Shown one piece after another: positions 9,606 through 20,169 of a DNA stretch of 64,000 nt. The position numbers and the translations under genes are program-made. The stretch lies in assembly GCA_030645475.1 (NCBI GenBank), contig JAUSMA010000068.1, positions 62,001 through 126,000 on the forward strand. Direction: 5' to 3'. The notes beneath the pieces were generated by a model. The model was not told the origin of the DNA and made no database searches. It saw only the letters and a list, made by a program, of their open reading frames with translations. How positions within the stretch are numbered: position 1 is the first letter of the stretch; the number at the start of each line of letters is the position of its first letter. The stretch is from Nitrospirota bacterium. Its GTDB lineage: Bacteria > Nitrospirota > Nitrospiria > Nitrospirales > Nitrospiraceae.

Positions 9606-11284
9606 TGGTTGGTGTTCGCGTCAGGGCGGTTGTTATTGAAGTACCCGGGGTCTGGCATGCCCTTGGCTTCAATCGTGAACGTGCCAGCCTCCAACGTCAG
9701 CCACTTTTTCTGGGTACAACAGATACCATCCGGCTGCACATCCCAGGAACCGCGCCGCACGATCAGCGGACCGGTCGCCAACTCATTGAAGAACTCATTG
9801 CGCTTCCCGAGGCCGTACAGATTTCGATGCGGCACTCGCACGACAATCTCCGTATCCGTCCAGGACATGACCTGCGCAGCCACATTGCTGAACAACACTT
9901 CCGTCCGCGAGACGTTCTCACCTAATTCGATATCTTCTCGTCGCTTGTAGGCCCCCTGGTTGAGACCCAAGTAGGCATGCTCAGCCGTTTTGAGGAATGA
10001 ACCGAATCCGGATCCTTTAATCGTAATCAGCTCATCGAGTCCGCCAGTTTGAGGGCTGAAGGAGTCGATCTTCGGCGTCACGAGCGTAAAGACCCCTGCC
10101 TCCGTCTTCAAGACTTCCTTCGTCGCACAACATGAACCATCCTGGTTCGGCTTCGTCGCGCCTCGATAAATCACGACCGGCCCGCTCTTCGCGCTGAAGG
10201 GCACCCATACGTCGATACGATCGTCTTGCCAGCGATAGATAACGGCGCGAACTCCCCCGATGTCGACCCGATTCTCTCCCGTATTAAAATCGGTAAAGGC
10301 ATACGGAGTCGATCCACTTTCTGAGTAAAATCCAAAATGTTCTCCGCTGATTCTGAGCAGCGTACCGATCGGAGCAGCGGGAGGCGTCACCGCGATGACT
10401 TTCGGCATGTGAACCGTAAAGGTCCCGACGGTTCGATCACGCCCCTGCAGGGTCAGAACAACTGGTCCGGTCTCGGCATCCATCGGAAGATGCACGACGA
10501 TGGCGGTGTCGGACCATTGGGCGATCGTGGCCAGGTGTCCGCCGAACGTGACCTTATCGCCGGCGGCCTTCGTGGCGCCGAAGCTCTGGCCAAAAAACAC
10601 AACCTTCGTCCCGACCGGCCCGCTCACAGGATCGACACGAATACTCGGAATCAGTTTCAGCGGAACGGCATTGCTCACTTTGTATTGGACCGGAGCGCAA
10701 CAGGACCCGTCAGGCAAGGGGTCGGATGAAGCCAATCGAACCACGACATCGCCCGACGCCGCGTTCGTGGGAACATCGACTTCGATCAGCTCGTCTTTCC
10801 ACCGGCGCGGCCTGACGATGACACCGCCGATCATCACATCATTCACTCCGAACATGGTATTGGGGTCGCGGGGACCGGCCGTGGTACCGAAGTGCGCGCC
10901 GGTGATCTGCACGGTATGGCCTGGTTCGATCTCTGCCGGCGTCACTGCGGAAATCGTCGGCTGCATCACTGTCAAGATTCCGGCAGACAACTTCTTCTTC
11001 CCGGTCATGACTTCAACGGGACCGGATTGCGCCTGAAAAGGCACCTTCACTTCGATCAGATCGGATTCCCATCGCTGAATCAACGCAGGGATCCCTCCAA
11101 CAGTTACGCGATTCACTTGCACAGATCGAAATGCACCGAATCCCGTCCCGCCGATCGACAGGGTGGCGCCAGGAACCGCCGTTGACGGATGGAGTTCGAC
11201 CGCAGCAGGAGCCGCCGCAAACGAGGCAACGCTGAGACTCGCCCACAAAGTCATCGTACTCACGCCCGTCACGAACGCATTCAT
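9602..11284 (-). CDS. Exported IPT/TIG-repeat protein with Cys-Cys motifs
   Basis: 560 residues from the ATG at 11284, chosen because it opens a clean signal peptide (MNAFVTGVSTMTLWASLSVASFAAAPA). The rest is about five immunoglobulin-like IPT/TIG domains, each starting like PxIxxVxPxxxxxGxxVxIxGxxFG. Three domains carry a DGSCC or DGICC motif followed within about ten residues by a hydrophobic strand, which is unusual for IPT folds and suggests disulfides or metal binding. Probably periplasmic or surface-exposed. It overlaps the Ycf48-like gene by 4 bp. Function unknown. Confidence 0.75.
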   Translation of the reverse strand: MNAFVTGVSTMTLWASLSVASFAAAPAAVELHPSTAVPGATLSIGGTGFGAFRSVQVNRVTVGGIPALIQRWESDLIEVKVPFQAQSGPVEVMTGKKKLSAGILTVMQPTISAVTPAEIEPGHTVQITGAHFGTTAGPRDPNTMFGVNDVMIGGVIVRPRRWKDELIEVDVPTNAASGDVVVRLASSDPLPDGSCCAPVQYKVSNAVPLKLIPSIRVDPVSGPVGTKVVFFGQSFGATKAAGDKVTFGGHLATIAQWSDTAIVVHLPMDAETGPVVLTLQGRDRTVGTFTVHMPKVIAVTPPAAPIGTLLRISGEHFGFYSESGSTPYAFTDFNTGENRVDIGGVRAVIYRWQDDRIDVWVPFSAKSGPVVIYRGATKPNQDGSCCATKEVLKTEAGVFTLVTPKIDSFSPQTGGLDELITIKGSGFGSFLKTAEHAYLGLNQGAYKRREDIELGENVSRTEVLFSNVAAQVMSWTDTEIVVRVPHRNLYGLGKRNEFFNELATGPLIVRRGSWDVQPDGICCTQKKWLTLEAGTFTIEAKGMPDPGYFNNNRPDANTNQ

Positions 11285-11484
11285 GGATAGACTCCTGTCA
11301 GGCAAGAAAAAGGTACGGTCATCCTGCATGTGGCACGAAAACGCCTCGCGCCAGGCTCAGAAGAGGTACACCGTGGTGACCACGAAAAACGAAGAACTGA
11401 ATGAACTATAGCAAGCGGTTTTTTGGAGAGTCAAGCCGACAAACCCGTACCAGTTGGGCATTCCTGACTAGTGCTGACGCACCA

Positions 11485-11943
11485 TCAGGAGACGGAGAAA
11501 ATCACTTCGATTTCGACCGCCGCACCGCGAGGCAACTCAGCCGCTCCCACAGCTACGCGCGCATGACGACCAGCCTCTCCAAAGATGGCGACCAGGAGGT
11601 CCGAGGCCCCATTGAGAACTTGGGGTTGCTGGACGAATCCTTCCGCCGACGCCACATGTCCAACGACCTTCACGATACGCGTAATACGGTCCAACGTCCC
11701 GAGTTCCTGCTTGGCAATCGCCAGCGCGTTCAGGAGCGCGAGCCTGGACGCTTCCATCCCCTGTTCGACCGTCAAATCTCGACCGAGTTTACCGGAAAAC
11801 GCCAACTGCCCGTCTCGCATGGGAAGGACGCCGGATAAGAACAACAGATCTCCGGCCCGGACTGCCGGGACATAGGTTGCCAACGGTTGCGGCGGTAGCG
11901 GCAACTCCAGATGCAATTCCTTCAGTTTGCGTTCGTATGACAT
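11485..11943 (-). CDS. RidA/YjgF-family protein
   Basis: 152 residues. The Rid fold shows in LPPQPLATYVPAVRAGDLLFLSGVLPMRDGQ, the middle helix EQGMEASRLALLNALAIAKQELG, and the end RVAVGAAELPRGAAVEIEVIFSVS. RidA proper hydrolyses reactive enamine/imine intermediates of PLP enzymes and uses an Arg near the C-terminus; here the equivalent stretch is ARVAVGAAELPRGA, with the longer N-terminus of the YjgF_like subgroup. Cytoplasmic. 44 bp downstream of deoB on the same strand; a shared transcript is possible but the functional link is not evident. Confidence 0.88.
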   Translation of the reverse strand: MSYERKLKELHLELPLPPQPLATYVPAVRAGDLLFLSGVLPMRDGQLAFSGKLGRDLTVEQGMEASRLALLNALAIAKQELGTLDRITRIVKVVGHVASAEGFVQQPQVLNGASDLLVAIFGEAGRHARVAVGAAELPRGAAVEIEVIFSVS

Positions 11944-11987
11944 CGTCTGTACCCAGCTTGCGTCCTTTATGTGTGACGACTCACGCC

Positions 11988-13145
11988 CTATCCAGCGCGG
12001 AGCGCATCGAGAAAACTCTCACCCACAGGAAGTTGATCCCCTTGCAAGGCTTCCAGAATGGTATGTCCCAAATCGGCAGCAGACGATCTGATACCAAGGT
12101 TGACACCCTGTGCCAACTTCGGCCCAGTCGCTAAAAGAGGAACATATTCCCGCGTCGGGACCTGATCCGCCTTTGAGATATCCCGCCCATGATCGCCCGT
12201 CAGCACGAGCAGGTCGCCTGGACGAAGTTGCTCCAATAACTCAGAAAGCCGTCGATCAAAGTCATGGAGGGCCGCGGCCGACTGCGCCGCATCCGATTCC
12301 AGCACATCAAGACCGGCAACAATCAATCCACGGGGAACGGTTTTCAACATCCCTGTTACTTCGTCAAGTAACGCCGTCCAATGCCCAACGGGAACGGAAC
12401 GAGTCAGCCCACGGCCACTAAACAGATCGCCGACCTTGCCGACCCCAACCAGAATCTGGCTGGCACGGTTGAGCACATCGAACATGGTCGTCCCTGGTGG
12501 CTCAATCACGAACTCACGGGGTTGTGGGCTGAACTGCACCGCACCGGCATCGCCCACGAGGGGATGGGCTGACACACGCCACACGCCCCAGGGATCCTTG
12601 AGTACTTTTCTCGCATCCCGGCAGCGCTGAAAAAACTCATCCCGCCTCATCGCATTCTCATGCGCCGCCACATGGCAGGTCCGCCGGCCATCTGTCCAGA
12701 CGATCAATGCGCCAGACGACAGATGTTCGGCTTCACATTCGCGCAGCATGGCTGCTCCAGACGAACGGCGATTGCCGATGCTCTTACGGCCAAAGGCCTG
12801 TTCGATCACCGACACCATGTCAGGGGGAAATCCGTCGGGATAGAGCGGCCCGGCATCATCTGTCACATGACCGGCCATTTCCCAATAGCCAACCATGGAG
12901 TCTACGCCCTTGGAGAGAAACCCCAGCCGACCGAACGATCCTTCAGGCTGCCCCATCACCCGCACACCTTTGATCTCCGTGATGTGGCCAAGCCCGAGCG
13001 CTTCGAGCGTGGGAACGTTGAGTCCCCCCACGGCATCGGCCAGGTGAGCCAAGGTATTGGACCCGGCATCGCCATACTCCGCCGCATCGGGCAAAGCCCC
13101 GACGCCCAATCCATCAATAACCAATACAATGACGCGAGTAATCAT
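11988..13145 (-). CDS. deoB: Phosphopentomutase
   Basis: Interconverts (deoxy)ribose-1-phosphate and -5-phosphate in nucleoside salvage. 385 residues, normal. Alkaline-phosphatase-superfamily metal residues are visible: VIDGLGVGALPDAAEYGDAGSNTL at the N-terminus, and VLTGDHGRD near the C-terminus. GYWEMAGH and the IGNRRSSGAAML region match the DeoB cap domain. With deoC about 400 bp upstream on the same strand it completes breakdown of deoxynucleosides to acetaldehyde and glyceraldehyde-3-phosphate. Confidence 0.93.
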   Translation of the reverse strand: MITRVIVLVIDGLGVGALPDAAEYGDAGSNTLAHLADAVGGLNVPTLEALGLGHITEIKGVRVMGQPEGSFGRLGFLSKGVDSMVGYWEMAGHVTDDAGPLYPDGFPPDMVSVIEQAFGRKSIGNRRSSGAAMLRECEAEHLSSGALIVWTDGRRTCHVAAHENAMRRDEFFQRCRDARKVLKDPWGVWRVSAHPLVGDAGAVQFSPQPREFVIEPPGTTMFDVLNRASQILVGVGKVGDLFSGRGLTRSVPVGHWTALLDEVTGMLKTVPRGLIVAGLDVLESDAAQSAAALHDFDRRLSELLEQLRPGDLLVLTGDHGRDISKADQVPTREYVPLLATGPKLAQGVNLGIRSSAADLGHTILEALQGDQLPVGESFLDALRAG

Positions 13146-13167
13146 GGGCGCACTATAGCATAGGTGT

Positions 13168-13521
13168 TCAGGGACAGTAGGGCGAGAGAGGCGGCATCTT
13201 CATACCGCACTCTGCTTCGCCACCTTGAAGAAGAAAGTGATTTAACCATTCTTTCGAGTCATTAAGAATGACCAGAAACTCAACTCCAAATTCCCGCCTG
13301 GTTGCCCAACAGATCCTTCCGAGCTCCACACGTATCGCCGCCGAGAAACCAGGCTCCATGATCTGAAGGCTCACAGTCTCTCCTTCTGAGGCCATCTCGT
13401 CACTTTCAATCGCGCAGCCCCCACGCGACAAACTGAACGTCCTTCCTTGATACGCTGCGTCTTCCAACGCATAGGCGACAGGGCACCGGACCGGAAACCG
13501 GGTGTCCTTACGCGCCATCAT
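13168..13521 (-). CDS. PilZ-domain protein (c-di-GMP receptor candidate)
   Basis: 117 residues forming a single PilZ domain: RFPVR at the start fits the RxxxR motif, and FSLSRGGCAI fits the (D/N)xSxxG motif, both of which contact cyclic di-GMP. The remaining strands end in FGVEFL. It sits 6 bp after deoC and 22 bp before deoB on the same strand, so it is likely co-transcribed with two nucleoside-salvage enzymes. A regulatory role for c-di-GMP on them is speculation. Confidence 0.85.
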   Translation of the reverse strand: MMARKDTRFPVRCPVAYALEDAAYQGRTFSLSRGGCAIESDEMASEGETVSLQIMEPGFSAAIRVELGRICWATRREFGVEFLVILNDSKEWLNHFLLQGGEAECGMKMPPLSPYCP

Positions 13522-13527
13522 AATGGC

Positions 13528-14211
13528 TCACCCCTTCCCTCTTGAAACAGACCACTCCGCCACAATCGCAAGGCTCGCGCTGGTCCCGATCCGATCTGCG
13601 CCAGCCTCCAGCATCGCCAAGGTGGTCTTCCAATCTCGAATTCCGCCGGACGCTTTGACCTTGGCGCGACCAGCCACCGTATCTTTCATCAGCCTGACAT
13701 CCTCCACCGTAGCGCCGGCAGAAGCGAACCCCGTCGAAGTCTTCACGTAGTCCATCCCTGCTTCAACAGCCAAACGGCAGGCTGTGATTTTTTCTTCTCG
13801 CGTCAGGCAGCAGGTTTCCAGAATGACTTTATGCTCAACCCCCTTGGTCGCTTTCACGACCTCAGCCATATCTCCCCTGACAAGATCGTAGTCACCGGAC
13901 TTGAGCCGGCTCACGTTGATGACCATATCCAGCACCGTGGCTCCCCGTGCGACGCCTTCAATGGCCTCCGCAACCTTCGTTGCCGTCGTGTGGCCACCCA
14001 GCGGAAACCCGACAGGAATCCCGACGCGAATCGTCGTACCGGCCACTGCCTCGACCGCCTCATCGAGGTAACAGGGCGGCACAAAGATCACGATGAAACC
14101 GAACTCCCTCGCCTCCTGGCAGAGCCGCAGCACGTCTGCCTTCGTTGCGTCCGGACGCAACACGGTATGGTCGATCAACGCCGGCAGGTTCCAATTCTGT
14201 GTTGTCATCAT
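13528..14211 (-). CDS. deoC: Deoxyribose-phosphate aldolase
   Basis: Class I aldolase splitting 2-deoxyribose-5-phosphate to acetaldehyde and glyceraldehyde-3-phosphate. 227 residues, usual for bacteria. Motifs: LIDHTVLRPDATKADV, VGIPVGFPLGGHTTATKVAEA, KVILETCCLT, the Schiff-base lysine in DYVKTSTGF, and VKASGGIRDW. First gene of a deoC-PilZ-deoB-RidA run. Confidence 0.95.
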   Translation of the reverse strand: MMTTQNWNLPALIDHTVLRPDATKADVLRLCQEAREFGFIVIFVPPCYLDEAVEAVAGTTIRVGIPVGFPLGGHTTATKVAEAIEGVARGATVLDMVINVSRLKSGDYDLVRGDMAEVVKATKGVEHKVILETCCLTREEKITACRLAVEAGMDYVKTSTGFASAGATVEDVRLMKDTVAGRAKVKASGGIRDWKTTLAMLEAGADRIGTSASLAIVAEWSVSRGKG

Positions 14212-14277
14212 GCCACTCTTATAACAAGTCTTCGGTCAGAGATGAAGAGGGAAAGACTGGGAAAGCAGGACGAGTGA

Positions 14278-15312
14278 TTACATGTGCGGGAGAGAAGCCC
14301 GTCTAAACGGCCTCTTTTGATACTTCTCTACGGCCTGATTATGCTCGATAAGCGTCGCAGAGAACTGGTGGGTTCCATCGTTCCGCGACACAAAATACAA
14401 GGAATGGGAGTCGGACGGATAGAGTGTCGCACGAATCGCCTGAATACCTGGGTTGGCGATCGGCCCAGGCGGTAGGCCCCGGACCCGATAGGTGTTGTAG
14501 GGACTGGGATGAGACAAGTCTTTCTTGTGCAAGTTTCCGTCGAATGCCGGCAAGCCATAAATGACGGTCGGATCGCTCTGTAACGGGATATGCTTCTTGA
14601 GACGGTTGTGAAACACCGCCGAGATCTCCGACCGCTCGCCGCCAGACCCGGTCTCCTTTTCAATGACGGACGCAAGCGTCAACACTTCATGCATCGTCAT
14701 CTTGAGCTCCTGCATCCGCGCAAGAAGATCCGGTCCGACCACCTGCCGTAGCTGCTCAACCATCGCCACTAAGACCTCACGCGTCTTCACGGTGCGAGGA
14801 AACTTATAGGTATTGGGGTAAAGATACCCTTCCAAAGTCTCGGCCTTAATGCCAAGCGATGCAATGAATGCCCGATCTTTCGTAAGCCGGATAAACTCTG
14901 CGCGATCCGTCACGCCCTGCTGCGAGAGCAGGTCGGCGATTTGGATGAGAGTCAGCCCTTCGGGAATCGTAAACGGGTGAAGCACCACCTGACCGCTGAG
15001 CAGTTTCGAAAGGATCTCGGACGGCGTCATGGCGGGGCTCAGCTCGTACTCGCCCGCATGCACTTTCCGGTCGACAGACTGCGATTTTCCCAGGAGCACA
15101 AAGGCGGAATGGCTCCTGATCAAGCGTTCTCGCTCGAGCAGCGACGCCACAAATTGGAACGTCGAGCCATCCGGAATGACGATGATTTTTGAAGGAGGGC
15201 GCTCCTGCGCAGGAATGATCGGGCCTTCAGCCCAACGAATCGTCTGATAGGCCGCGACGCCAAGTCCGACCATTACGACCAGCAGAAGTCCGAGCACGAT
15301 CCGTAGATTCAT
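14278..15312 (-). CDS. mltG: Endolytic transglycosylase MltG (YceG-like)
   Basis: Inner-membrane enzyme that cuts nascent peptidoglycan strands and sets their length. 344 residues. An N-terminal anchor (LRIVLGLLLVVMVGLGVAAY) leads to a LysM-like region, then the YceG catalytic core with ASVIEKETG (catalytic Glu), FHNRLKKHIPLQSDPTVIYG, and SPYNTYRVRGLPPGPIANPG. The start codon must lie upstream of the anchor, so the gene overlaps the end of ruvX by 86 bp in another frame. Confidence 0.93.
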   Translation of the reverse strand: MNLRIVLGLLLVVMVGLGVAAYQTIRWAEGPIIPAQERPPSKIIVIPDGSTFQFVASLLERERLIRSHSAFVLLGKSQSVDRKVHAGEYELSPAMTPSEILSKLLSGQVVLHPFTIPEGLTLIQIADLLSQQGVTDRAEFIRLTKDRAFIASLGIKAETLEGYLYPNTYKFPRTVKTREVLVAMVEQLRQVVGPDLLARMQELKMTMHEVLTLASVIEKETGSGGERSEISAVFHNRLKKHIPLQSDPTVIYGLPAFDGNLHKKDLSHPSPYNTYRVRGLPPGPIANPGIQAIRATLYPSDSHSLYFVSRNDGTHQFSATLIEHNQAVEKYQKRPFRRASLPHM

Positions 15313-15802
15313 GAGGTGGTTCTACCGTTTCTTGCTCCGAAGCCCCATCCGCCCATGCGTCCGGCTCCCTCTTCGGTTCCGGTTCAAGACTCGCCAGGTA
15401 ACTTTGGAGCAGAATCGATGCGGCGATGCGATCCACCACACCCTTCCGCTTCTTCCTGCTGACATCGGCCGCAATCAAGAGGTCTTCCGCCGACTTCGTC
15501 GTCAAGCGTTCGTCCCACAAAATAACGGGAACGGATACGCCCGCTTCTAACCGGGCCTGAAACTCTCGCATCGCTTGGATCGCCGGACCCTCGCGGCCAT
15601 CCAACTGAAGGGGAAAGCCCAACAACACTTGCCTGACTTCATACGTCCCGACGAGGGAGGCGATATGCGCAATGTCCCGATCCAATGTACGCCGTGTGAG
15701 CGTCTCCAGTGGTTGAGCGGTCCAGCCCATCTCATCACTAAGGGCCACGCCGATCCGCACCGTTCCGTAATCGAGCGCGAGCACTCGTTTACCATCCTCC
15801 AT
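15227..15802 (-). CDS. ruvX: Putative Holliday junction resolvase YqgF/RuvX
   Basis: RNase H-fold protein implicated in 16S rRNA 5'-end processing and possibly junction resolution. The ATG at 15802, 4 bp after the alaS stop, gives 191 residues. The core is clear: VLALDYGTVRIGVALSDEMGWTAQPLETL, VLLGFPLQLDGREGP, WDERLTTKSAEDLLI, KKRKGVVDRIAASILLQSYL. About 45 extra polar residues at the C-terminus have no YqgF counterpart and are encoded over the mltG start. The order alaS-ruvX-mltG is widespread. Confidence 0.9.
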   Translation of the reverse strand: MEDGKRVLALDYGTVRIGVALSDEMGWTAQPLETLTRRTLDRDIAHIASLVGTYEVRQVLLGFPLQLDGREGPAIQAMREFQARLEAGVSVPVILWDERLTTKSAEDLLIAADVSRKKRKGVVDRIAASILLQSYLASLEPEPKREPDAWADGASEQETVEPPHESTDRARTSAGRNGRTWRRGLSDDSLG

Positions 15803-15806
15803 CAGT

Positions 15807-18437
15807 CTACCGCTCCAACATCCGTTCGACCAGCCCAAAGACATTTTCCAACGCCGCATCCAGCTTGGCCGGATCTTTCCCGCCGGCCTGCGCCATCTCA
15901 GGCCTGCCGCCGCCGGTCCCACCGACTTCCGCCGCCATCGCCTTGATGAGGTCGCCCGCTTTTAATCGAGCGATCAGATCCTTCGTGACCACAACCAGTA
16001 ATGACACCTTGCCATCGTTCGCGGCGCCGAGAGCCACGACACCACTCTTCAACTTGTCCCGCAACTGATCAGCCAACGCCCGCATCCCGTTCACATCCAG
16101 GCCATCCGTTCGCTGCACATGCACCTGGATACCAGCGATCGTTTTCGCCGCAGACTCGACGGCCGAGCCACTGGCCATTTTCAATTTCAGCTCTTCCAGT
16201 TCGCGTTCTTTATCTTTCAACTGCGTGATGACCTTACGGGTTTTGGCGACCAACTCGGACTGGCCGACCTTGAGCAAGTCCGCAAGTTCCCGAATATCCG
16301 TTTCCAGTCGCTTCATATGCGCGAGCGCCCCGCTCCCGGTTTGGGCTTCAATGCGGCGCACACCAGCCGCGACACCAGTCTCTGACTCAATTCTGAACAG
16401 ACCGATGTCTCCCGTCTGCCGGCAATGCGTGCCGCCGCAGAGTTCTTTGCTGAACGACTCAACCGTCACCACCCTTACTTGTTCCCCATATTTATCGCCG
16501 AAGAAGGCCAACGCGCCCTTGGCGACCGCATCCTGAATGCTCATCACCTCGGTGGCGACTCGTTCGTTCTTTCGCACCTCGTTGTTCACGACCAGTTCGA
16601 TCTCATCGATATCGCGAGTCGTCAGCGGCCTGAAATGGGCAAAGTCGAATCGCAAGCGATTCGGTCCGACGAGCGACCCATACTGTTTCACGTGAGGGCC
16701 GAGCAAGTCGCGCAATGCGGCATGGAGCAAATGGGTGGCAGTATGGTTTCGCTGAGCGGCCTGCCGCGTCGTCGCATCAACGGTCATATGAAGCGATTCG
16801 CCTTCGCGAATCCGCCCCTTCGTCACGATGCCTGTATGCAGAATCACAGTCGGTACCGGCCTCGTCGTTTCCTGAATCTCCACCTGCCCATCAGGGCCCA
16901 TCAGCATGCCCCGGTCACCGACCTGTCCACCGCCTTCCGCATAAAACGGCGTCATATCCAACACAAGTTCAACCGCATCGCCCTCCGCCGCTTCTTTGAC
17001 CAACCGGTCGCCCTTCAAAATCGCAAGGACGACGCTGTCGCTTTCCAGCCGGTCATAGCCGATAAACTTGGTTGCCCCCAGACGACCAGCCAGCTCCGCA
17101 ACTGCAGGACGAGTGGTTTCTTGTTCAAAGCCCCCGGTTTTGCGCGCGCGAGTCCTCTGCTCCTCGATGGCCTGGTCGAACCCCGCCTCATCGAGCGTCA
17201 TCTCCTGCTCGCGGCAAGCCTCCCCCATCAAGTCCATCGGAAACCCATAGGTATCGTAGAGCTTGAATACGTCGGAGCCCGTAAGAATCTTGCTCCCGGC
17301 CGAACGCGCTTTCGCAATCAACTCATTCAGAATCGGCAAGCCTTGATCCAGCGTCGCGATAAACCGCTCTTCTTCGCCTCTGGTCGCCTCAGCAATCGTC
17401 GCGGCAGCACCACGGATTTCTGAATAGACCGGACCCATCTGGCTCACGACCGCCGCGGTCAATTCGTGAAGGAAAGGCTCGACGATCCCCAGCAGCCGTC
17501 CATGGCGCGCAGCCCGGCGCAGAATCCGGCGCAACACATAGCCGCGTCCTTCATTCGAGGGCAAGACCCCATCGGCCATCAAGAACGTCATCGCGCGAAG
17601 ATGGTCCGCCACCACACGCATCGATCGATCCGTTGTATCCTGCGCCCCATACTGAACCCCGGCTCTGGATGCCACGGCGTCGAGCAAGGGGGTGAACACA
17701 TCGCTGTCATAGTTGCTGTACTTGCCCTGAGCGACAGCCGCCAGCCGTTCGAGCCCCATCCCGGTATCGATGCTCGGCTTGGGAAGAGGATGGAGCGTAC
17801 CAGCCGCATCCCGGTTGTACTGCATGAAGACGAGATTCCAAATCTCGATGACGCGGTCGCCTTCCCCATTAGGACGATCGTCGCCCGGCACCGACGGCCC
17901 CTGGTCGAAATGGAGTTCCGAACAGGGTCCACAGGGGCCAGTATCTCCCATCTGCCAGAAGTTATCCTTCTCTCCGCACCGCACGATGCGGGAGGGCGAC
18001 ACACCGATCTTCTTCCAGAGCAGATCGGCTTCGTCGTCGTCGCGGAAGACGGTGACCCACATCCGGTCCTTCTCGAGACCGACCGTCTTGGTCAGAAACT
18101 CCCATCCGAACAAGATGGCCTCTTCCTTGAAGTAATCGCCGAAGGAAAAATTCCCCAACATTTCAAAGAACGTATGGTGGCGGCGCGTGTAGCCGACATT
18201 CTCCAAATCGTTATGCTTGCCCCCCGCACGAAGGCACTTCTGGACAGTGACGGCTCGCTTGTAGGCACGCGTTTCCTCACCGAGGAAGACCCGTTTAAAC
18301 TGATTCATCCCGGCATTGGTAAAGAGCAACGTGGGATCGGCCTGAGGAATCAAGGCAGAACTCGGCACGGCCTGATGACCATGCTGTTCGAAATATCGGA
18401 TGAAGGCCTGTCGCAATTCGTGAGTGCTGTTCTTCAT
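15807..18437 (-). CDS. alaS: Alanine--tRNA ligase
   Basis: Class II synthetase with editing. 876 residues, standard. Class II motifs include FTNAGMNQFKRVFLG, NDLENVGYTRRHHTFFEMLGNFSFGDYF, and GMGLERLA. The editing domain has HTATHLLHAAL and CGGTHCRQTGDIG (zinc ligands). A coiled coil and the C-terminal DHHA1 domain end with VGGTGGGRPEMAQAGG. It lies between recX (6 bp upstream) and ruvX (4 bp downstream). Confidence 0.97.
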   Translation of the reverse strand: MKNSTHELRQAFIRYFEQHGHQAVPSSALIPQADPTLLFTNAGMNQFKRVFLGEETRAYKRAVTVQKCLRAGGKHNDLENVGYTRRHHTFFEMLGNFSFGDYFKEEAILFGWEFLTKTVGLEKDRMWVTVFRDDDEADLLWKKIGVSPSRIVRCGEKDNFWQMGDTGPCGPCSELHFDQGPSVPGDDRPNGEGDRVIEIWNLVFMQYNRDAAGTLHPLPKPSIDTGMGLERLAAVAQGKYSNYDSDVFTPLLDAVASRAGVQYGAQDTTDRSMRVVADHLRAMTFLMADGVLPSNEGRGYVLRRILRRAARHGRLLGIVEPFLHELTAAVVSQMGPVYSEIRGAAATIAEATRGEEERFIATLDQGLPILNELIAKARSAGSKILTGSDVFKLYDTYGFPMDLMGEACREQEMTLDEAGFDQAIEEQRTRARKTGGFEQETTRPAVAELAGRLGATKFIGYDRLESDSVVLAILKGDRLVKEAAEGDAVELVLDMTPFYAEGGGQVGDRGMLMGPDGQVEIQETTRPVPTVILHTGIVTKGRIREGESLHMTVDATTRQAAQRNHTATHLLHAALRDLLGPHVKQYGSLVGPNRLRFDFAHFRPLTTRDIDEIELVVNNEVRKNERVATEVMSIQDAVAKGALAFFGDKYGEQVRVVTVESFSKELCGGTHCRQTGDIGLFRIESETGVAAGVRRIEAQTGSGALAHMKRLETDIRELADLLKVGQSELVAKTRKVITQLKDKERELEELKLKMASGSAVESAAKTIAGIQVHVQRTDGLDVNGMRALADQLRDKLKSGVVALGAANDGKVSLLVVVTKDLIARLKAGDLIKAMAAEVGGTGGGRPEMAQAGGKDPAKLDAALENVFGLVERMLER

Positions 18438-18443
18438 GCTACC

Positions 18444-18932
18444 CTATGTATCCTCTCGCATCAGAGGCCCCATCACTGTCTCAATCGTCTCTTCGTCAAA
18501 GCCACGCTGGCTCAACAGTCTCGCGACTCGACCCAGCGTCTGAGTCGAGCTGGTCCGGCCAGCCGTCGTGACCACCTGCATGGCCAGATCCTGTTCACTC
18601 ACCTTACGGTAAGTGGCCCTTACGGTCGCCAGCACGATTTGTTCGGGACAACCGGTAGCCAGCAGCTCTTCTTGCAGACGTGCACGGCCCATCGGCATGC
18701 GGGCCAGTCGCCGATCGACCCACCGCACGGCGAACGCGGCATCGTCGAGATAGCGTAACGATGTCAGCCGTCGAACCGCGGCTCGTATCTGTGAAGGAGT
18801 TGCCCCCTTCGCCGCGAGTAATCGTTCGATCTGGGCCGTCGTACGATCGCTACGGGCCAATGCCCGCACCGCAAGTTGCAACCACTGATCGGGAGACGAT
18901 GCTGCCGTGCTGATGCCTTGCCGCCTCACCAC
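18444..18932 (-). CDS. recX: Regulatory protein RecX
   Basis: Binds RecA filaments and modulates recombination. 162 residues made of three-helix repeats: ALARSDRTTAQIERLLAAKGA, LTSLRYLDDAAFAVRWVDRRL, and GRVARLLSQRGFDEETIETVM. Starts 18 bp after recA's stop, the usual recA-recX order, and continues into alaS. Confidence 0.88.
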   Translation of the reverse strand: MVRRQGISTAASSPDQWLQLAVRALARSDRTTAQIERLLAAKGATPSQIRAAVRRLTSLRYLDDAAFAVRWVDRRLARMPMGRARLQEELLATGCPEQIVLATVRATYRKVSEQDLAMQVVTTAGRTSSTQTLGRVARLLSQRGFDEETIETVMGPLMREDT

Positions 18933-18950
18933 CCTCCGACTGGCAGCCTG

Positions 18951-20042
<1,092 letters not shown>

Positions 20043-20169
20043 AGGTACTCCTCTGGTAATAGAGAGATCGGGGGCATTATACCCAAGTTGAGAGACGGAA
20101 ACCTAGCAGAGAAACTCCGGACAAATAGGCCGTAAAGACGGGAAGCCTCCACCTATTTACTCGATTTCA

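Noticed and set aside
17466-18758. 430-codon plus-strand frame opposite alaS
   Set aside because: Shadow of alaS; the composition is Arg/His/Pro-rich with no domain.
20043-20169. LexA/SOS box before recA
   Set aside because: No palindrome of a known LexA type was visible in the spacer.
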